Position numbers and translations under genes: made by a program
Assembly: GCF_900447215.1 (NCBI RefSeq)
Contig: NZ_UFYA01000001.1
Span: 558,001-622,000 of the forward strand
DNA from: Dermatophilus congolensis
Lineage (GTDB): Bacteria > Actinomycetota > Actinomycetes > Actinomycetales > Dermatophilaceae
Length of the DNA stretch: 64,000 bases
Direction: 5' to 3'
Part shown: in pieces, positions 19,111 to 29,199 of the stretch
Layout: the number at the start of each line of letters is the position of its first letter
Position numbering within the stretch: the first letter of the stretch is position 1
Notes under the pieces: generated by a model
Databases searched by the model: none
The model's input: the letters and a program-made list of their open reading frames with translations, nothing else
Told to the model about the DNA's origin: nothing

Positions 19111-19686
19111 ATGCTCTGGAAAAAAATCGATTCGCGTGCTGCCTATGGAGCTGCACGGCTGATGCCAGGTGTTCTTGTGCTGCTCATTGGCGCGGTCGTG
19201 TTTGTCTTGGATCAGTGGTCGAAGTGTGTGGCTTTGCGCACGTTGGAGGAAGGGCCAGTCGCCGTTATTGGGGATTGGGTTCGTTTTCGTTTGGTTTTTA
19301 ATCCGGGTGCTGCGTTTTCTGTGGGCGAATCTATTACTCCTGTGTTCACGGTTTTTCAGGCTGTGGTTGGGTTGGCAGTGTTCGTGGCTGCCTGGCGTTT
19401 GAGGTCTATGTGGTGGGCTGTGACGTTAGGGCTTGTTTTTGGTGGTGCGACTGGAAATCTTTTTGATCGGCTGTGGCGGCCACCTTCGTTTGGTTATGGG
19501 CATGTCGTTGACTTCATCTCGGTCGGGTCGTTTCCAGTTTTTAACGTTGCTGATTCGGCGATCACTGTGGCTGCGGTGATGATTTTTGTGGCAGCTGTGG
19601 CTGGTTGGGAGGCGTTTTCGGTGGCGGCACCTCAGGAGGGGGATATGAAGTTTGGTGAGGCGATAAGTGGGCAGGAACGCGAATGA
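19111..19686 (+). CDS. lspA: lipoprotein signal peptidase LspA
   Basis: A 191-residue membrane aspartic protease that removes the signal peptide of diacylglyceryl-prolipoproteins. Four hydrophobic helices are visible. The catalytic aspartates fall in GHVVDFISV and [10 protein letters not shown], and the conserved [10 protein letters not shown] and [11 protein letters not shown] motifs are present. ATG 19111 is favoured; the frame is open a little further upstream, and GTG 19108 is possible. In many actinobacteria ileS and a dksA/traR-like gene lie between divIVA and lspA; they are absent here. The stop overlaps the rluD start (ATGA). Confidence 0.93.
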   Translation: MLWKKIDSRAAYGAARLMPGVLVLLIGAVVFVLDQWSKCVALRTLEEGPVAVIGDWVRFRLVFNPGAAFSVGESITPVFTVFQAVVGLAVFVAAWRLRSMWWAVTLGLVFGGATGNLFDRLWRPPSFGYGHVVDFISVGSFPVFNVADSAITVAAVMIFVAAVAGWEAFSVAAPQEGDMKFGEAISGQERE

Positions 19687-20615
19687 GTGAAGTGAGACGG
19701 TTTCCGGTTCCGGAGGGTCTTAGCGGCGAGCGTGTGGATGCTGTGTTGGCCAGGCTGTTTGGTTTGTCGCGTTCCAAGGGCAGCAAATTAATTGAAGCTG
19801 GCGATGTGCTCGTTGATGATGTGGTGGTTTCTAAGGGGGACAGGGTTTCAGCGGGCGCAATTTTGGAAGTGTCATTGCCGGGGCCAGAGTTGCCTTCTGG
19901 TTTAGAGGTTAAGGCTGAGCCTGTGCCGGGTATGCGTATCGTGCACGACGATTCGGACATTGTAGTGGTCGATAAGCCAGTGGGTGTGGCTGCGCATCCC
20001 AGTGTGGGGTGGTCTGGTCCGACTGTTGTGGGTGGGTTGCGTGCAGCTGGTTATCGGATCTCTACTTCGGGGGCTCCTGAGCGCCAGGGCATTGTGTCGC
20101 GTCTTGATGTAGGGACGAGCGGCTTGATGGTTGTTGCGAAGAGTGAACATGCCTATTCGGTACTCAAGCAGGCTTTCCGTGACCGTACTGTTGACAAGAC
20201 TTATCACGCTGTTGTGCAGGGGCTGCCTGATCCGATTGTCGGTACCATCGATGCTCCGATCGGAAGGCATCCCGGGCATGATTTCAAGTTTGCTGTCATG
20301 CGTTCTGGTAAGCCGAGTGTGACGCATTATGAAGTGCTTGAGGCTTTTCGTGAGGCTTCTCTCATTGAGGTTCATCTAGAGACTGGTCGCACACACCAAA
20401 TTCGTGTGCATTTTGCAGCGACAGGGCGTCCGTGTGTGGGGGATCCCTTGTATGGAGCTGATCCGAAGCTGGCAGCTCGTCTAGGTTTGATACGCCAATG
20501 GCTGCATGCAATGAAACTTGGTTTTATCCATCCGGATTCTGGGCGGTACGTGGAATTCACCAGCTCTTATCCCGCGGATCTTGCCGATGCAGTAGATCTT
20601 TTGCGTGCAGGATGA
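19683..20615 (+). CDS. 23S rRNA pseudouridine synthase, RluA/RluD family
   Basis: A 310-residue RluA-family enzyme: N-terminal S4 RNA-binding domain (about 12-75), then the catalytic domain with [12 protein letters not shown] and the active-site motif SRLDVGTSG (Asp142), and C-terminal [12 protein letters not shown]. RluD acts on helix 69 of 23S rRNA; members of the family differ in target, so the exact site is not certain. It is translationally coupled to lspA, a very common pairing. Confidence 0.92.
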   Translation: MSEVRRFPVPEGLSGERVDAVLARLFGLSRSKGSKLIEAGDVLVDDVVVSKGDRVSAGAILEVSLPGPELPSGLEVKAEPVPGMRIVHDDSDIVVVDKPVGVAAHPSVGWSGPTVVGGLRAAGYRISTSGAPERQGIVSRLDVGTSGLMVVAKSEHAYSVLKQAFRDRTVDKTYHAVVQGLPDPIVGTIDAPIGRHPGHDFKFAVMRSGKPSVTHYEVLEAFREASLIEVHLETGRTHQIRVHFAATGRPCVGDPLYGADPKLAARLGLIRQWLHAMKLGFIHPDSGRYVEFTSSYPADLADAVDLLRAG

Positions 20616-20704
20616 GCTGCTAGCTTCCGCACACGTACGCCACCTGGGTAACTGTCGAGGACTGCTTCGAGGTAGCGTCAGGGTTTAGTTGTACGTGCAT
20701 CTGC

Positions 20705-20732
20705 TTGTGTGAGGTGCACGGCGGCGTACCCT
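20705..20732 (+). promoter_or_regulatory. candidate promoter of the PTS operon
   Basis: TTGTGT (20705-20710), 16-base spacer, TACCCT (20727-20732). A start about 7 bases later gives a leader of roughly 20 bases before ATG 20762, which supports that start over an in-frame ATG at 20705 lying inside the promoter itself. Confidence 0.4.
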
Positions 20733-20761
20733 TAAGCAACCTTGAAGAAAGTGATCGAGCA

Positions 20762-23323
20762 ATGACTGCAGATCGCGTGGTCTTGATGGCACCGATGACT
20801 GGTGCTGTTGTGCCCTTGGAGGAGGTCCCCGACCCAGTCTTCGCGAAGAGGATGGTCGGGGATGGATTCTCCATCTATCCGATGAGTTCGGAGCTGTGTG
20901 CGCCTGTAGATGGTGAGGTGATTGATCTTCATCCTTCTAAGCATGCGGTGACTATTCGGACAGGTGAAGGTCTCGAAGTGCTGATGCACATCGGACTTGA
21001 GACCGTGCGTCTTGATGGAGAGGGTTTCGAAGCCCTGGTCGAGACTGGACAGGTTGTTCGAGTTGGTGAACCGTTGGTGCGCTTCGATTTGGCAGTGGTC
21101 TCTGAGAAAGCAACTAGCACCTTGACCGAGGTGGTTATCACCAATGGCGAGTTGGTCAGTGGTGTTGAGGTCGTTGGTGGACTAGTGACTGTCGGGGAGG
21201 ACGCTGTCGCTCGAGTCACGCTTGTGCCTGGGGCGCAGCTTTCTGCTCAGGTGGAATCTGCCTTTGAGGGGGACTTTGTTGTTTCCGAAGAGCTGATCAT
21301 TCCGAACCCAACGGGTATGCACGCGCGTCCGGCTGCCACTTTGGTGACGTTGGCTAAAGAGCTTGGTGGCGAGTCTGAGCTGCGCTATGCGGGAAAATCT
21401 GCAAATGCGACGAGCATCACTAGTGTGCTGGCTCTTGGATTGACTCGGGGTTCTGCTGTGCAGGTGGCTGCGCGTGGCGATAACGCGCAGAAGACGGTGG
21501 AGCGTTTGGCTGCGGCAATTCTCAGCGGTCTTGGCGACGATATTGGTCCGGATGCGGGGTCTAGTGCCGCTGTGGCTGCGAGTGATTCTTCTGTCGATTC
21601 TTGGTCGGGGCCACGGTCAGGGGATCCGAATCTGCTTCTTGGTGTTGCGGCCTCAACAGGATTGGCGATTGGGCATGTTCGGCAGTTGCATGTTGATATT
21701 GCTGACTTTGCCGAAGACGCATCTGATCCTGCTGAAGAGTTGCGAGTGCTCGATGCGGCCATTGAGCGGGCGCGTGAGCAGATTGTGGCGTTGAGTGAGC
21801 GCGTTGCTAGCGACGATGAGAAAGCAGCGATTTTCGCCGCGCATAGTGAGATCATCGCTGACCCCGAGTTGCGGACGGGTGCTGTTGCACAGATTAATGC
21901 CGGTAGAAGTGCGCCATTTGCTTGGCAGCAGTCGTTTATGGCGCAGGCGGCACAGTTGGCTGCGCTCCGTGATGAGGTTTTGTCTGGGCGGGCGACAGAT
22001 ATTCGTGATGTTGGTCGGCGAGTGCTTGCTGAGCTGACAGGCAATTCCGGCGAGGTGATGGAGTTTGAGGAGGGAACCATCCTTGTTGCTGAGGAACTCA
22101 CTCCGTCTGACACTGCAGCCCTTGATCGCAGCAAGGTTGTTGGGTTTGCTACTACCGCTGGTGGAGCCTCGAGCCACGTAGCGATTATTGCCCGCAGCAT
22201 GGGGATTCCTGCGGTGGCTGGTATTGAGCGCGCAGCGCTGGAAGTGCCTGACGGAACGCGGGTTATTCTCGATGGCGCAGCTGGTACTTTGCGTATGGGG
22301 GCTGATGATGCCGAGATCGCGCGTATTGAAGAACGTCAGGCAGCATTGGCTGCTAAGCACGAGGCAGACCTATCTCACGCGCATGAGAGTGCGGTGACGA
22401 CGGATGGATACTCCATTGAGGTTGTAGCCAACATTGGCAACGTTGAGGATGCATGTTCGGCGATGAAATATGGCGCCGAGGGTGTTGGCTTGTTGCGGAG
22501 TGAGTTTATTTTCTTGGGGCGTTCGTCTGCTCCAAGCGAAGATGAGCAGACGAGTATTTATCGCGAGATTTCTCGTTCGCTGCATCCCGGGCAGCCGTTG
22601 GTGATTCGCACGCTTGATGTTGGTGGGGATAAGCCATTGCCCTACCTACCTATTGAGCGTGAAGAAAATCCCTTCCTCGGTGTTCGGGGGGTGCGTGTGG
22701 GATTGGAGCGACCGGAGGTGTTGCGCACTCAGGCCAGGGCAATTCTCCGCGCCGCAGATGGTGGCACGAATTTGCAGGTCATGTTTCCGATGATCGCTAC
22801 TCTTGAAGAATTCCGTGCCGCCAAGGCGATCTTTGATGCTGAGGCTGTTTCCCTTGGTGTAGCGCGCGTGCCGTTGGGAATCATGGTTGAGGTTCCTTCT
22901 GTGGCTGTGATGGCTTCACAATTCGCAAAAGAAGTCGATTTCTTTAGTGTCGGCACTAATGATTTGACGAGTTATACGCTTGCGATGGATCGCGGGCATC
23001 CTAAGCTGGCCAGTCAGGTGGATCCGTGCAATCCGGCGGTACTGCAACTGATTGGTCGAGCAGCGAAAGCTGCACATTCTGAAGGAAAGTGGCTGGGAGT
23101 TTGCGGCGGAATAGCGTCTGATCCTCAAGCCGTTCCTTTCCTTATTGGGCTTGGCGTGGATGAGCTTTCGTGCTCGATTCCTGCTATCCCGGAGATTAAA
23201 GCCGCAGTACGTGCGGTTTCATTTGAAGACTGTCGTGTGTTGGCCGACAAAGCCCTTGAAGCTGGCACTGCGACTGAGGTGAGAGCCCTCAATCCCCTTG
23301 ATGGTCAGTCCACGTCGGCCTGA
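20762..23323 (+). CDS. PTS fusion protein: EIIA(Glc-type)-HPr-enzyme I
   Basis: An 853-residue multiphosphoryl-transfer protein joining three PTS components. EIIA occupies about 1-155 (phospho-His76 in LEVLMHIGL), HPr about 172-258 (His187 in NPTGMHARPAA) and enzyme I about 290-840 (His472 in GGASSHVAIIAR, with the PEP-binding TIM-barrel motifs LLRSEFIFLG and GTNDLTSYTLA). Phosphate from PEP would pass EI to HPr to EIIA within one chain, then to an EIIB. ATG 20762 is chosen from the promoter position. The order differs from the fructose-type FruB fusion, whose EIIA is of another family. EIIBCA follows 23 bases downstream. Confidence 0.92.
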   Translation: MTADRVVLMAPMTGAVVPLEEVPDPVFAKRMVGDGFSIYPMSSELCAPVDGEVIDLHPSKHAVTIRTGEGLEVLMHIGLETVRLDGEGFEALVETGQVVRVGEPLVRFDLAVVSEKATSTLTEVVITNGELVSGVEVVGGLVTVGEDAVARVTLVPGAQLSAQVESAFEGDFVVSEELIIPNPTGMHARPAATLVTLAKELGGESELRYAGKSANATSITSVLALGLTRGSAVQVAARGDNAQKTVERLAAAILSGLGDDIGPDAGSSAAVAASDSSVDSWSGPRSGDPNLLLGVAASTGLAIGHVRQLHVDIADFAEDASDPAEELRVLDAAIERAREQIVALSERVASDDEKAAIFAAHSEIIADPELRTGAVAQINAGRSAPFAWQQSFMAQAAQLAALRDEVLSGRATDIRDVGRRVLAELTGNSGEVMEFEEGTILVAEELTPSDTAALDRSKVVGFATTAGGASSHVAIIARSMGIPAVAGIERAALEVPDGTRVILDGAAGTLRMGADDAEIARIEERQAALAAKHEADLSHAHESAVTTDGYSIEVVANIGNVEDACSAMKYGAEGVGLLRSEFIFLGRSSAPSEDEQTSIYREISRSLHPGQPLVIRTLDVGGDKPLPYLPIEREENPFLGVRGVRVGLERPEVLRTQARAILRAADGGTNLQVMFPMIATLEEFRAAKAIFDAEAVSLGVARVPLGIMVEVPSVAVMASQFAKEVDFFSVGTNDLTSYTLAMDRGHPKLASQVDPCNPAVLQLIGRAAKAAHSEGKWLGVCGGIASDPQAVPFLIGLGVDELSCSIPAIPEIKAAVRAVSFEDCRVLADKALEAGTATEVRALNPLDGQSTSA

Positions 23324-23346
23324 CCCGGAAAAATCAGGAAGTCAAA

Positions 23347-25374
23347 ATGGCAAATAATGAAGCGAGCGAGATTCTCGCTGGCGTTGGTGGGGCAAACAAT
23401 GTCGTAGGCCTCACACACTGTGCCACCCGCTTGCGGTTTCAGCTGGTGGACAGCTCTAAGGTAGACGCGGCTGCCTTGGAGCAACTCCCCGTGGTTATGG
23501 GTGCCGTGCCACAAACCGGTGATCGGTACCAGGTAGTTATTGGCGGCCACGTCGATAGCGTCTATAACCACATCATGGCCTTGCCAGGCATGGCTGAGGG
23601 TGGTAGCGGAAAGAAATCTTTCGAGGACGAGATGGCAGCGACCAAGGCTGCAGCTCGGGCTGGGGGGATTCGGGGGAAGTCCGCGGCAGTTGACTCCTTC
23701 TTCGAGTTCCTCTCTGATAGCTTCAGACCGATTATTGGCGCGTTGCTCGGCGCTTCGTTGTTCATCACATTCATGTCGTTGATGGCGACCTTGCAGGTTA
23801 TTGGCAACTGGGCTGATCCGCGCGTGCAACTTGACGGTGGATGGCCATTCATTAACTTGATGTGGCAGGGTGTCTTCACCTTCCTGCCCTTGATGATCGC
23901 CTACAACGCTTCTAAAAAGCTGGGTGCGGATCCGTGGGTTGGATTCGGCATCATGGCTGTGTTGATGTTGCCAGCCTTTTCTGAAGGTCTCGGCAAGATG
24001 GCCGGCACAGCAACTGTGTTCGGGTCTGAGGTGAAGATCTTCTCTGTCTTTGGTTTGCCGTTGACGATCTTTAACTACGGCAGCTCAGTATTCCCTCCTC
24101 TTCTTATGGCTGCGGTGCTTGGCCCCTTATACAAGTGGTTGAAGAAGATCATTCCGACGAGCTTGCATCTGATCTTCGTCCCATTCCTAGCCATGCTTAT
24201 TATGATCCCGCTTACTGCGTTCCTGATTGGTCCTATCGGGGTGTATGCAGGCGCGGCTATTGGGCAGGTTCTTAAGTCTATTAATGACTTCAACGCACTG
24301 ATTTTTGCGATTGTCATTCCTTTGGCCTACCCGTTCATGGTGCCGTTGGGTTTGCACTGGCCTATTAACGCAATCATGCTTCTCAATATTCAGACCCTTG
24401 GGTATGACTTTATCCAGGGGCCGATGGGCGCATGGAACTTCGCCTGCTTTGGTGCCACGGCTGGGGTTTTGTTCTTGGCGGTTAAGAACAAAGAAGTTCA
24501 GATGCGCCAGACCGCTACGGGGGCTTTGGCTGCGGGTCTGTTAGGTGGTATTTCTGAGCCGAGCCTTTATGGAATTCACTTGCGTTATAAGCGCATCTAC
24601 CCCCGAATGCTCATCGGATGTGGTCTAGGTGGTTTGGTCGTCGGTCTTGGTGGTGGTTTGCAAACGAAGGCATTCGTCTTCACTTCATTGCTCACTATCC
24701 CGGCGTTTGACAATGTGCTTCTATACACTATTGCTATTGCTGTTGCTTTCTTCACTGCAATGATTTTGGTCATTGTTGCGGACTACATGACTCCTGAAGA
24801 GCGTGCAGCTCAGCGTGCAGCACTTGCTGCTGAAGATGGAGTCGTCACTACGGAGGAAGAGAAACCAGCCGTTGCCGAGGTGATTGTTGGTGACCGGAAG
24901 AACATTCCTTCTCCGCTTCAGGGCGTTGTTAAGCCGTTGTCTTCTGTTTCTGATGATGCTTTCGCTATCGGCGCAGTTGGTCCTGGTGTGGCAATCGAAG
25001 TAACTGGTACAGAGGTCTTTGCGCCTGCTGATGGCACAGTGAGCTTCATCGCTCAGGGTGGGCAGGCTGTGGGAGTCCAACTTGAGAACGGTGTTGAGCT
25101 TCTTGTGCACGTCGGAACAGGAACTGCTTCTCTTGGCGGGCGAGGTTTCGAGGCCCACGTGAAGCGTGGAGACAAGGTCTTTGCTGGTCATAAGCTAGTT
25201 ACCTTCGATCCCGCTGTCATCCGCGAGGCTGGGCATCCGCTGCTTTCGCCAGTGGTTGTTTCTAACCGCAACGAGTTCTCGCTCGTGGAGGGTGTTGCCA
25301 GTGGTGAGGTCAAAGTCGGTGATGAGCTGATCGTGGCTGTTGCTCAGGTGGTGACTGAACCGGCTGGTGCATGA
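23347..25374 (+). CDS. PTS EIIBCA permease, beta-glucoside/sucrose family
   Basis: A 675-residue membrane permease: EIIB (about 1-80, phospho-Cys25 in LTHCATRLRF), EIIC with about ten helices (about 115-475, carrying LLGGISEPSLYGIHLRYK) and EIIA (about 525-660, His588 in LLVHVGTGTASLGG). The EIIC motif fits the Glc superfamily branch of beta-glucoside, sucrose and trehalose permeases; substrate cannot be fixed from sequence. It forms an operon with the upstream triple fusion, so this system has an EIIA on both proteins. No LicT-type antiterminator gene adjoins. A strong hairpin terminator follows. Confidence 0.9.
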   Translation: MANNEASEILAGVGGANNVVGLTHCATRLRFQLVDSSKVDAAALEQLPVVMGAVPQTGDRYQVVIGGHVDSVYNHIMALPGMAEGGSGKKSFEDEMAATKAAARAGGIRGKSAAVDSFFEFLSDSFRPIIGALLGASLFITFMSLMATLQVIGNWADPRVQLDGGWPFINLMWQGVFTFLPLMIAYNASKKLGADPWVGFGIMAVLMLPAFSEGLGKMAGTATVFGSEVKIFSVFGLPLTIFNYGSSVFPPLLMAAVLGPLYKWLKKIIPTSLHLIFVPFLAMLIMIPLTAFLIGPIGVYAGAAIGQVLKSINDFNALIFAIVIPLAYPFMVPLGLHWPINAIMLLNIQTLGYDFIQGPMGAWNFACFGATAGVLFLAVKNKEVQMRQTATGALAAGLLGGISEPSLYGIHLRYKRIYPRMLIGCGLGGLVVGLGGGLQTKAFVFTSLLTIPAFDNVLLYTIAIAVAFFTAMILVIVADYMTPEERAAQRAALAAEDGVVTTEEEKPAVAEVIVGDRKNIPSPLQGVVKPLSSVSDDAFAIGAVGPGVAIEVTGTEVFAPADGTVSFIAQGGQAVGVQLENGVELLVHVGTGTASLGGRGFEAHVKRGDKVFAGHKLVTFDPAVIREAGHPLLSPVVVSNRNEFSLVEGVASGEVKVGDELIVAVAQVVTEPAGA

Positions 25375-25399
25375 GTTGAAGGTTTAACGCGCTAGTTAT

Positions 25400-25432
25400 G
25401 GGGCTGTGTCAGGAGGTTTCTGACACAGCCCC
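25400..25432 (+). terminator. terminator of the PTS operon
   Basis: A perfect 12-base GC-rich stem (25400-25411 with 25421-25432) with a 9-base loop, 25 bases after the EIIBCA stop. Confidence 0.85.
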
Positions 25433-25507
25433 TCTGCGTTGTATAGTTATTGTGGTGTGGAACTGCGCAGCAAGGTCTGTATGCACGAAGACGCACGCAG
25501 TGGTCCG

Positions 25508-25536
25508 TCGACCATGAGGGTAAGGCGTTCTAGAGT
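25508..25536 (+). promoter_or_regulatory. candidate dnaE promoter, start close to the initiation codon
   Basis: TCGACC (25508-25513), 17-base spacer, TAGAGT (25531-25536). The predicted RNA start falls within a few bases of the dnaE ATG at 25546, so the dnaE message may have almost no leader. Confidence 0.45.
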
Positions 25537-25545
25537 GGGATCACC

Positions 25546-28500
25546 ATGTCAATGCACGCACCCGAAGCCGCCGCGCCTGTTGTACAGGACGCTGCGCCCC
25601 AGTCGCCGTCAGAAACTCCTAGCGTTAGTTCAGCGCCGTCAACTGAATTAAAGTTGACGAAACATAATGATTCTTTCGTGCATCTGCACAATCACACCGA
25701 GTATTCAATGCTTGATGGTGCTGCAAAGATTGACGATCTGTTTGCGGCAGCTAAAAAGATGGGCATGCCTGCTGTTGCTACAACAGATCATGGATATATT
25801 TTCGGCGCTTATGAGTTCTGGAAAAAATCAAAAAAGCACGATGTGCGGCCCGTTATTGGAATCGAAGCATATGTAACGCCGGGAACTCAACGCGCTGATA
25901 AAACACGTGTGAAGTTTGGTCCGGGTGGTCGTGATGATGTTTCAGGTTCAGGTGCCTACACCCATATGACTATGTGGGCGCCTACAAACGATTCTTTGCT
26001 TAATTTGTTTCGTATGTGCTCAATTGCCTCGATCGAGGGGCATTATTTCAAGCCGCGTATGGATCGGGATCTTCTGGAACAGTACGGCAAAGGAATTATT
26101 GCAACTACCGGCTGCCCTTCTGGGGAAGTTCAGACGAGGTTGCGTCTAGGGCAGTATGAGGAAGCAAAACAGGCCGCTAGTGACTTTCGAGATATTTTTG
26201 GTCCGGAAAACTATTTTTGTGAGTTAATGGATCATGGTCTAGACATTGAGCGACGTGTTCAGCGTGATCTTCTACGACTGGCAAGAGAACTGAATCTTCC
26301 TTTAGTTGCCACAAACGATCTGCACTACACGCATGCTGAAGATGCAAAAGCGCATGCTGCTCTTTTGTGTGTTCAATCTGGATCTACGCTTATGGATCCC
26401 AATCGCTTTAAATTTGATGCTGATGAGTTTTATCTAAAGTCTCCAGCACAGATGAGGCACTTGTGGCGTGAGTTGCCAGAAGCTTGCGATAACACTTTGG
26501 CTATTGCGGAAAGGTGCGAGGTTTCTTTCACTGAGGGGGAGGGGCGTTTTATGCCTAAGTATCCCTGTCCTCCAGGTGAAGACGAGACTAGTTGGTTTAT
26601 TAAAGAGGTGGAAACGGGGCTACGTGAGCGCTTCCCAGACGGTGTCCCTGAGTATGCGCGCAAGCAAGCAGAATATGAAGAGGAAGTCATTATTGGAAAA
26701 GGTTACGCTGGATATTTTCTTGTCGTAGCTGACTATATTAAGTGGGCAAAGAATAACGGGATTCGCGTAGGGCCTGGGCGCGGTTCTGGTGCAGGATCTA
26801 TGTGCGCATATGCAATGAAAATCACGGATCTGGACCCGTATGAGCATGGGCTTATTTTCGAGCGTTTTTTGAATCCTGAGCGCAAGTCGATGCCTGACTT
26901 CGATGTTGACTTCGATGATCGTCGTCGCCCTGAGGTTATTAAGTATGTAACCGAGAAGTATGGGACAGAACGAGTGGCAATGATCGTGACGTATGGCACG
27001 ATCAAAGCCAAGCAAGCGGTTAAAGATGCTGGTCGCGTTATGGGATTTCCCTTTGCATTAGGGGAAAAGCTTACGAAGGCTATGCCGCCTGACATTATGG
27101 GAAAGGGCGTACCTCTGTCTGGGTTATATGATCCCGAACATAAGAGGTACGCAGAAGGTCAAGATTTCCGTGAGGTAGTAGAAGCAGACCCTAATGCGCA
27201 AGAAGTTGTAGAGACAGCTAGGGGAATTGAGGGGCTTAAGCGTCAATGGGGAGTGCACGCCGCTGGCGTCATTATGTCCTCTGAACCCCTTATCGACGTG
27301 ATCCCGATTATGAAGCGGGAGCAGGACGGTCAAATCATTACCCAGTTTGATTACCCGACGTGCGAAACGTTGGGGCTGGTGAAGATGGACTTCCTCGGGC
27401 TGCGCAATCTTACGATTCTTGATGATGCACTTGAGAATGTGAAAATGAACCGCGGCGAAGAAGTTGATTTGGATGCTTTGCGGCGTGACCCAACGGATAA
27501 GGCTACTTATGATTTGTTGACTCGTGGCGATACGCTGGGAGTTTTTCAGTTTGACTCCACTGGTTATCGGTCTTTGTTGCGTCTAATGCGTCCGGACAAC
27601 TTTGAAGATATTTCAGCTTTGGGTGCTCTTTATCGTCCTGGTCCCATGGGTGCAAACGCGCATACTAACTATGCCCTACGTAAAAATAAACAGCAGGAAG
27701 TTGAGTATCCTCACCCAGAGCTTGCTGAGGCTTTAGAGCCGATCCTTGGTGATACGTATGGCTTGATCATATATCAGGAGCAGGTTATGGCAATTGCTCA
27801 GCGTCTTGCCGGATACACGCTCGGTAGCGCTGATCTGCTTCGTCGGGCTATGGGTAAAAAGAAAAAAGAAGTCCTTGATGCGGAGTTCCCTGCTTTTGAG
27901 AAGGGGATGCTGGATTCGGGGTTTTCAAAAAAATCTATTCAGACTTTGTGGGATGTTCTAGTTCCTTTCTCGAACTATGCATTCAATAAGGCGCACTCTG
28001 CAGCCTACGGCGTAGTGTCTTATTGGACCGCTTATTTAAAAGCTCACTATCCTGCCGAGTATATGGCGGCTTTGTTGACGAGTGTTCGTGAAAATAAAGA
28101 CAAGTCGGCTCTTTATTTGAATGAATGTCGACACATGGGAATTAAAGTTCTCCCTCCAGATGTGAATGCTTCTGTTGAGAAATTTGCTGCCGTCGGCGAA
28201 GATATCAGGTTCGGGTTATCTGCGATTCGCAACGTTGGTGGGCCTGTGGTGGAGGGGATCATTAACTCCAGGGAAGAGAAAGGGGAGTTCACATCTTTTA
28301 GTGACTTCTTAGGTAAAGTACCCTCAGTTGTTTGCAATAAGCGTACGGTTGAGTCGCTGATTAAATCTGGTGCTTTTGATTCGATGGGGAATGCTCGCTC
28401 TGGCCTTGTGTCTGTCCATGAGCAGTATGTAGATGCGCTAGTTGATGTCAAGCGTAAGGAAGCAGTGGGGCAGGATTCCTTGTTCGGTGCCTTCGGAGAC

Positions 28501-29199
28501 GAGGCCGACGAGTCAGTGGGGATGATGAGTGCCCTGCCTGCTATCCCTGACAAAGAGTGGGATAAAAAAACACTTTTGTCTTTCGAGCGGGAAATGCTCG
28601 GTCTGTATGTTTCAGATCATCCGCTATATGGGCTTGAGCATATTCTTGCAAAACATGCCGATACGTCGATTGCTTCTCTTTTGGTTGAAGAAGGCGGGAG
28701 GGGCGATGGGGCAACGGTCACGATTGCCGGTCTTATTACGAACCTTTCGCTTAAGCGTACAAAAAATGGCGATTTGTGGGCAATTGTTCAATTAGAAGAC
28801 CTCGATGGAGGGATCGATTGCCTTTTCTTCCCGAAGACTTATCAAACAGTGTCGACTATGTTGGCGACTGATGTTGTTTGTGCTGTTCGTGGTCGAGTAA
28901 ATCGACGTGATGATCAAGTTTCGATTTATGCACAGGATCTGATTATTCCGGATTTGACGGATGGTGGTGCTCGCGGTCCGGTGATGGTTTCGATTCCCCT
29001 TGCGCGTGCAACTGTGGAAATGGCAAACAAGCTGAAAGCTGTTTTGAGTGAGCATCCTGGAGGCACGGAAGTTCACGTTCGTTTGACGCAGCCGGGTCGT
29101 TCGGTGGTGATGCGTCTCGATGACACATTGCGCGTAGAGGCTACTCCTGCGTTGTTTGGTGATTTGAAGGCTTTGCTTGGGCCTTCTTGTCTTGGGTAG
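25546..29199 (+). CDS. dnaE: DNA polymerase III alpha subunit DnaE
   Basis: A 1217-residue replicative polymerase (DnaE1 type). After a Pro/Ser-rich leader (1-42) comes the PHP domain beginning FVHLHNHTEYSMLDGA and containing TTDHG; the polymerase core holds GPGRGSGAGS and the catalytic PDFDVDF motif (450-456). The HhH and OB-fold regions complete the usual order, with length matching actinobacterial DnaE1. ATG 25546 and ATG 25552 are both possible. Its stop codon at 29197-29199 touches, base for base, the stop of the convergent reductase gene. Confidence 0.97.
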   Translation: MSMHAPEAAAPVVQDAAPQSPSETPSVSSAPSTELKLTKHNDSFVHLHNHTEYSMLDGAAKIDDLFAAAKKMGMPAVATTDHGYIFGAYEFWKKSKKHDVRPVIGIEAYVTPGTQRADKTRVKFGPGGRDDVSGSGAYTHMTMWAPTNDSLLNLFRMCSIASIEGHYFKPRMDRDLLEQYGKGIIATTGCPSGEVQTRLRLGQYEEAKQAASDFRDIFGPENYFCELMDHGLDIERRVQRDLLRLARELNLPLVATNDLHYTHAEDAKAHAALLCVQSGSTLMDPNRFKFDADEFYLKSPAQMRHLWRELPEACDNTLAIAERCEVSFTEGEGRFMPKYPCPPGEDETSWFIKEVETGLRERFPDGVPEYARKQAEYEEEVIIGKGYAGYFLVVADYIKWAKNNGIRVGPGRGSGAGSMCAYAMKITDLDPYEHGLIFERFLNPERKSMPDFDVDFDDRRRPEVIKYVTEKYGTERVAMIVTYGTIKAKQAVKDAGRVMGFPFALGEKLTKAMPPDIMGKGVPLSGLYDPEHKRYAEGQDFREVVEADPNAQEVVETARGIEGLKRQWGVHAAGVIMSSEPLIDVIPIMKREQDGQIITQFDYPTCETLGLVKMDFLGLRNLTILDDALENVKMNRGEEVDLDALRRDPTDKATYDLLTRGDTLGVFQFDSTGYRSLLRLMRPDNFEDISALGALYRPGPMGANAHTNYALRKNKQQEVEYPHPELAEALEPILGDTYGLIIYQEQVMAIAQRLAGYTLGSADLLRRAMGKKKKEVLDAEFPAFEKGMLDSGFSKKSIQTLWDVLVPFSNYAFNKAHSAAYGVVSYWTAYLKAHYPAEYMAALLTSVRENKDKSALYLNECRHMGIKVLPPDVNASVEKFAAVGEDIRFGLSAIRNVGGPVVEGIINSREEKGEFTSFSDFLGKVPSVVCNKRTVESLIKSGAFDSMGNARSGLVSVHEQYVDALVDVKRKEAVGQDSLFGAFGDEADESVGMMSALPAIPDKEWDKKTLLSFEREMLGLYVSDHPLYGLEHILAKHADTSIASLLVEEGGRGDGATVTIAGLITNLSLKRTKNGDLWAIVQLEDLDGGIDCLFFPKTYQTVSTMLATDVVCAVRGRVNRRDDQVSIYAQDLIIPDLTDGGARGPVMVSIPLARATVEMANKLKAVLSEHPGGTEVHVRLTQPGRSVVMRLDDTLRVEATPALFGDLKALLGPSCLG

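Noticed and set aside
18035-19156. 373-codon minus-strand frame
   Set aside because: Antisense shadow of the divIVA coiled coil; no homology.
20705-20761. Earlier ATG for the PTS fusion at 20705
   Set aside because: It lies in the likely promoter (-35 at 20705-20710), adds no domain, and the EIIA domain begins right after ATG 20762.
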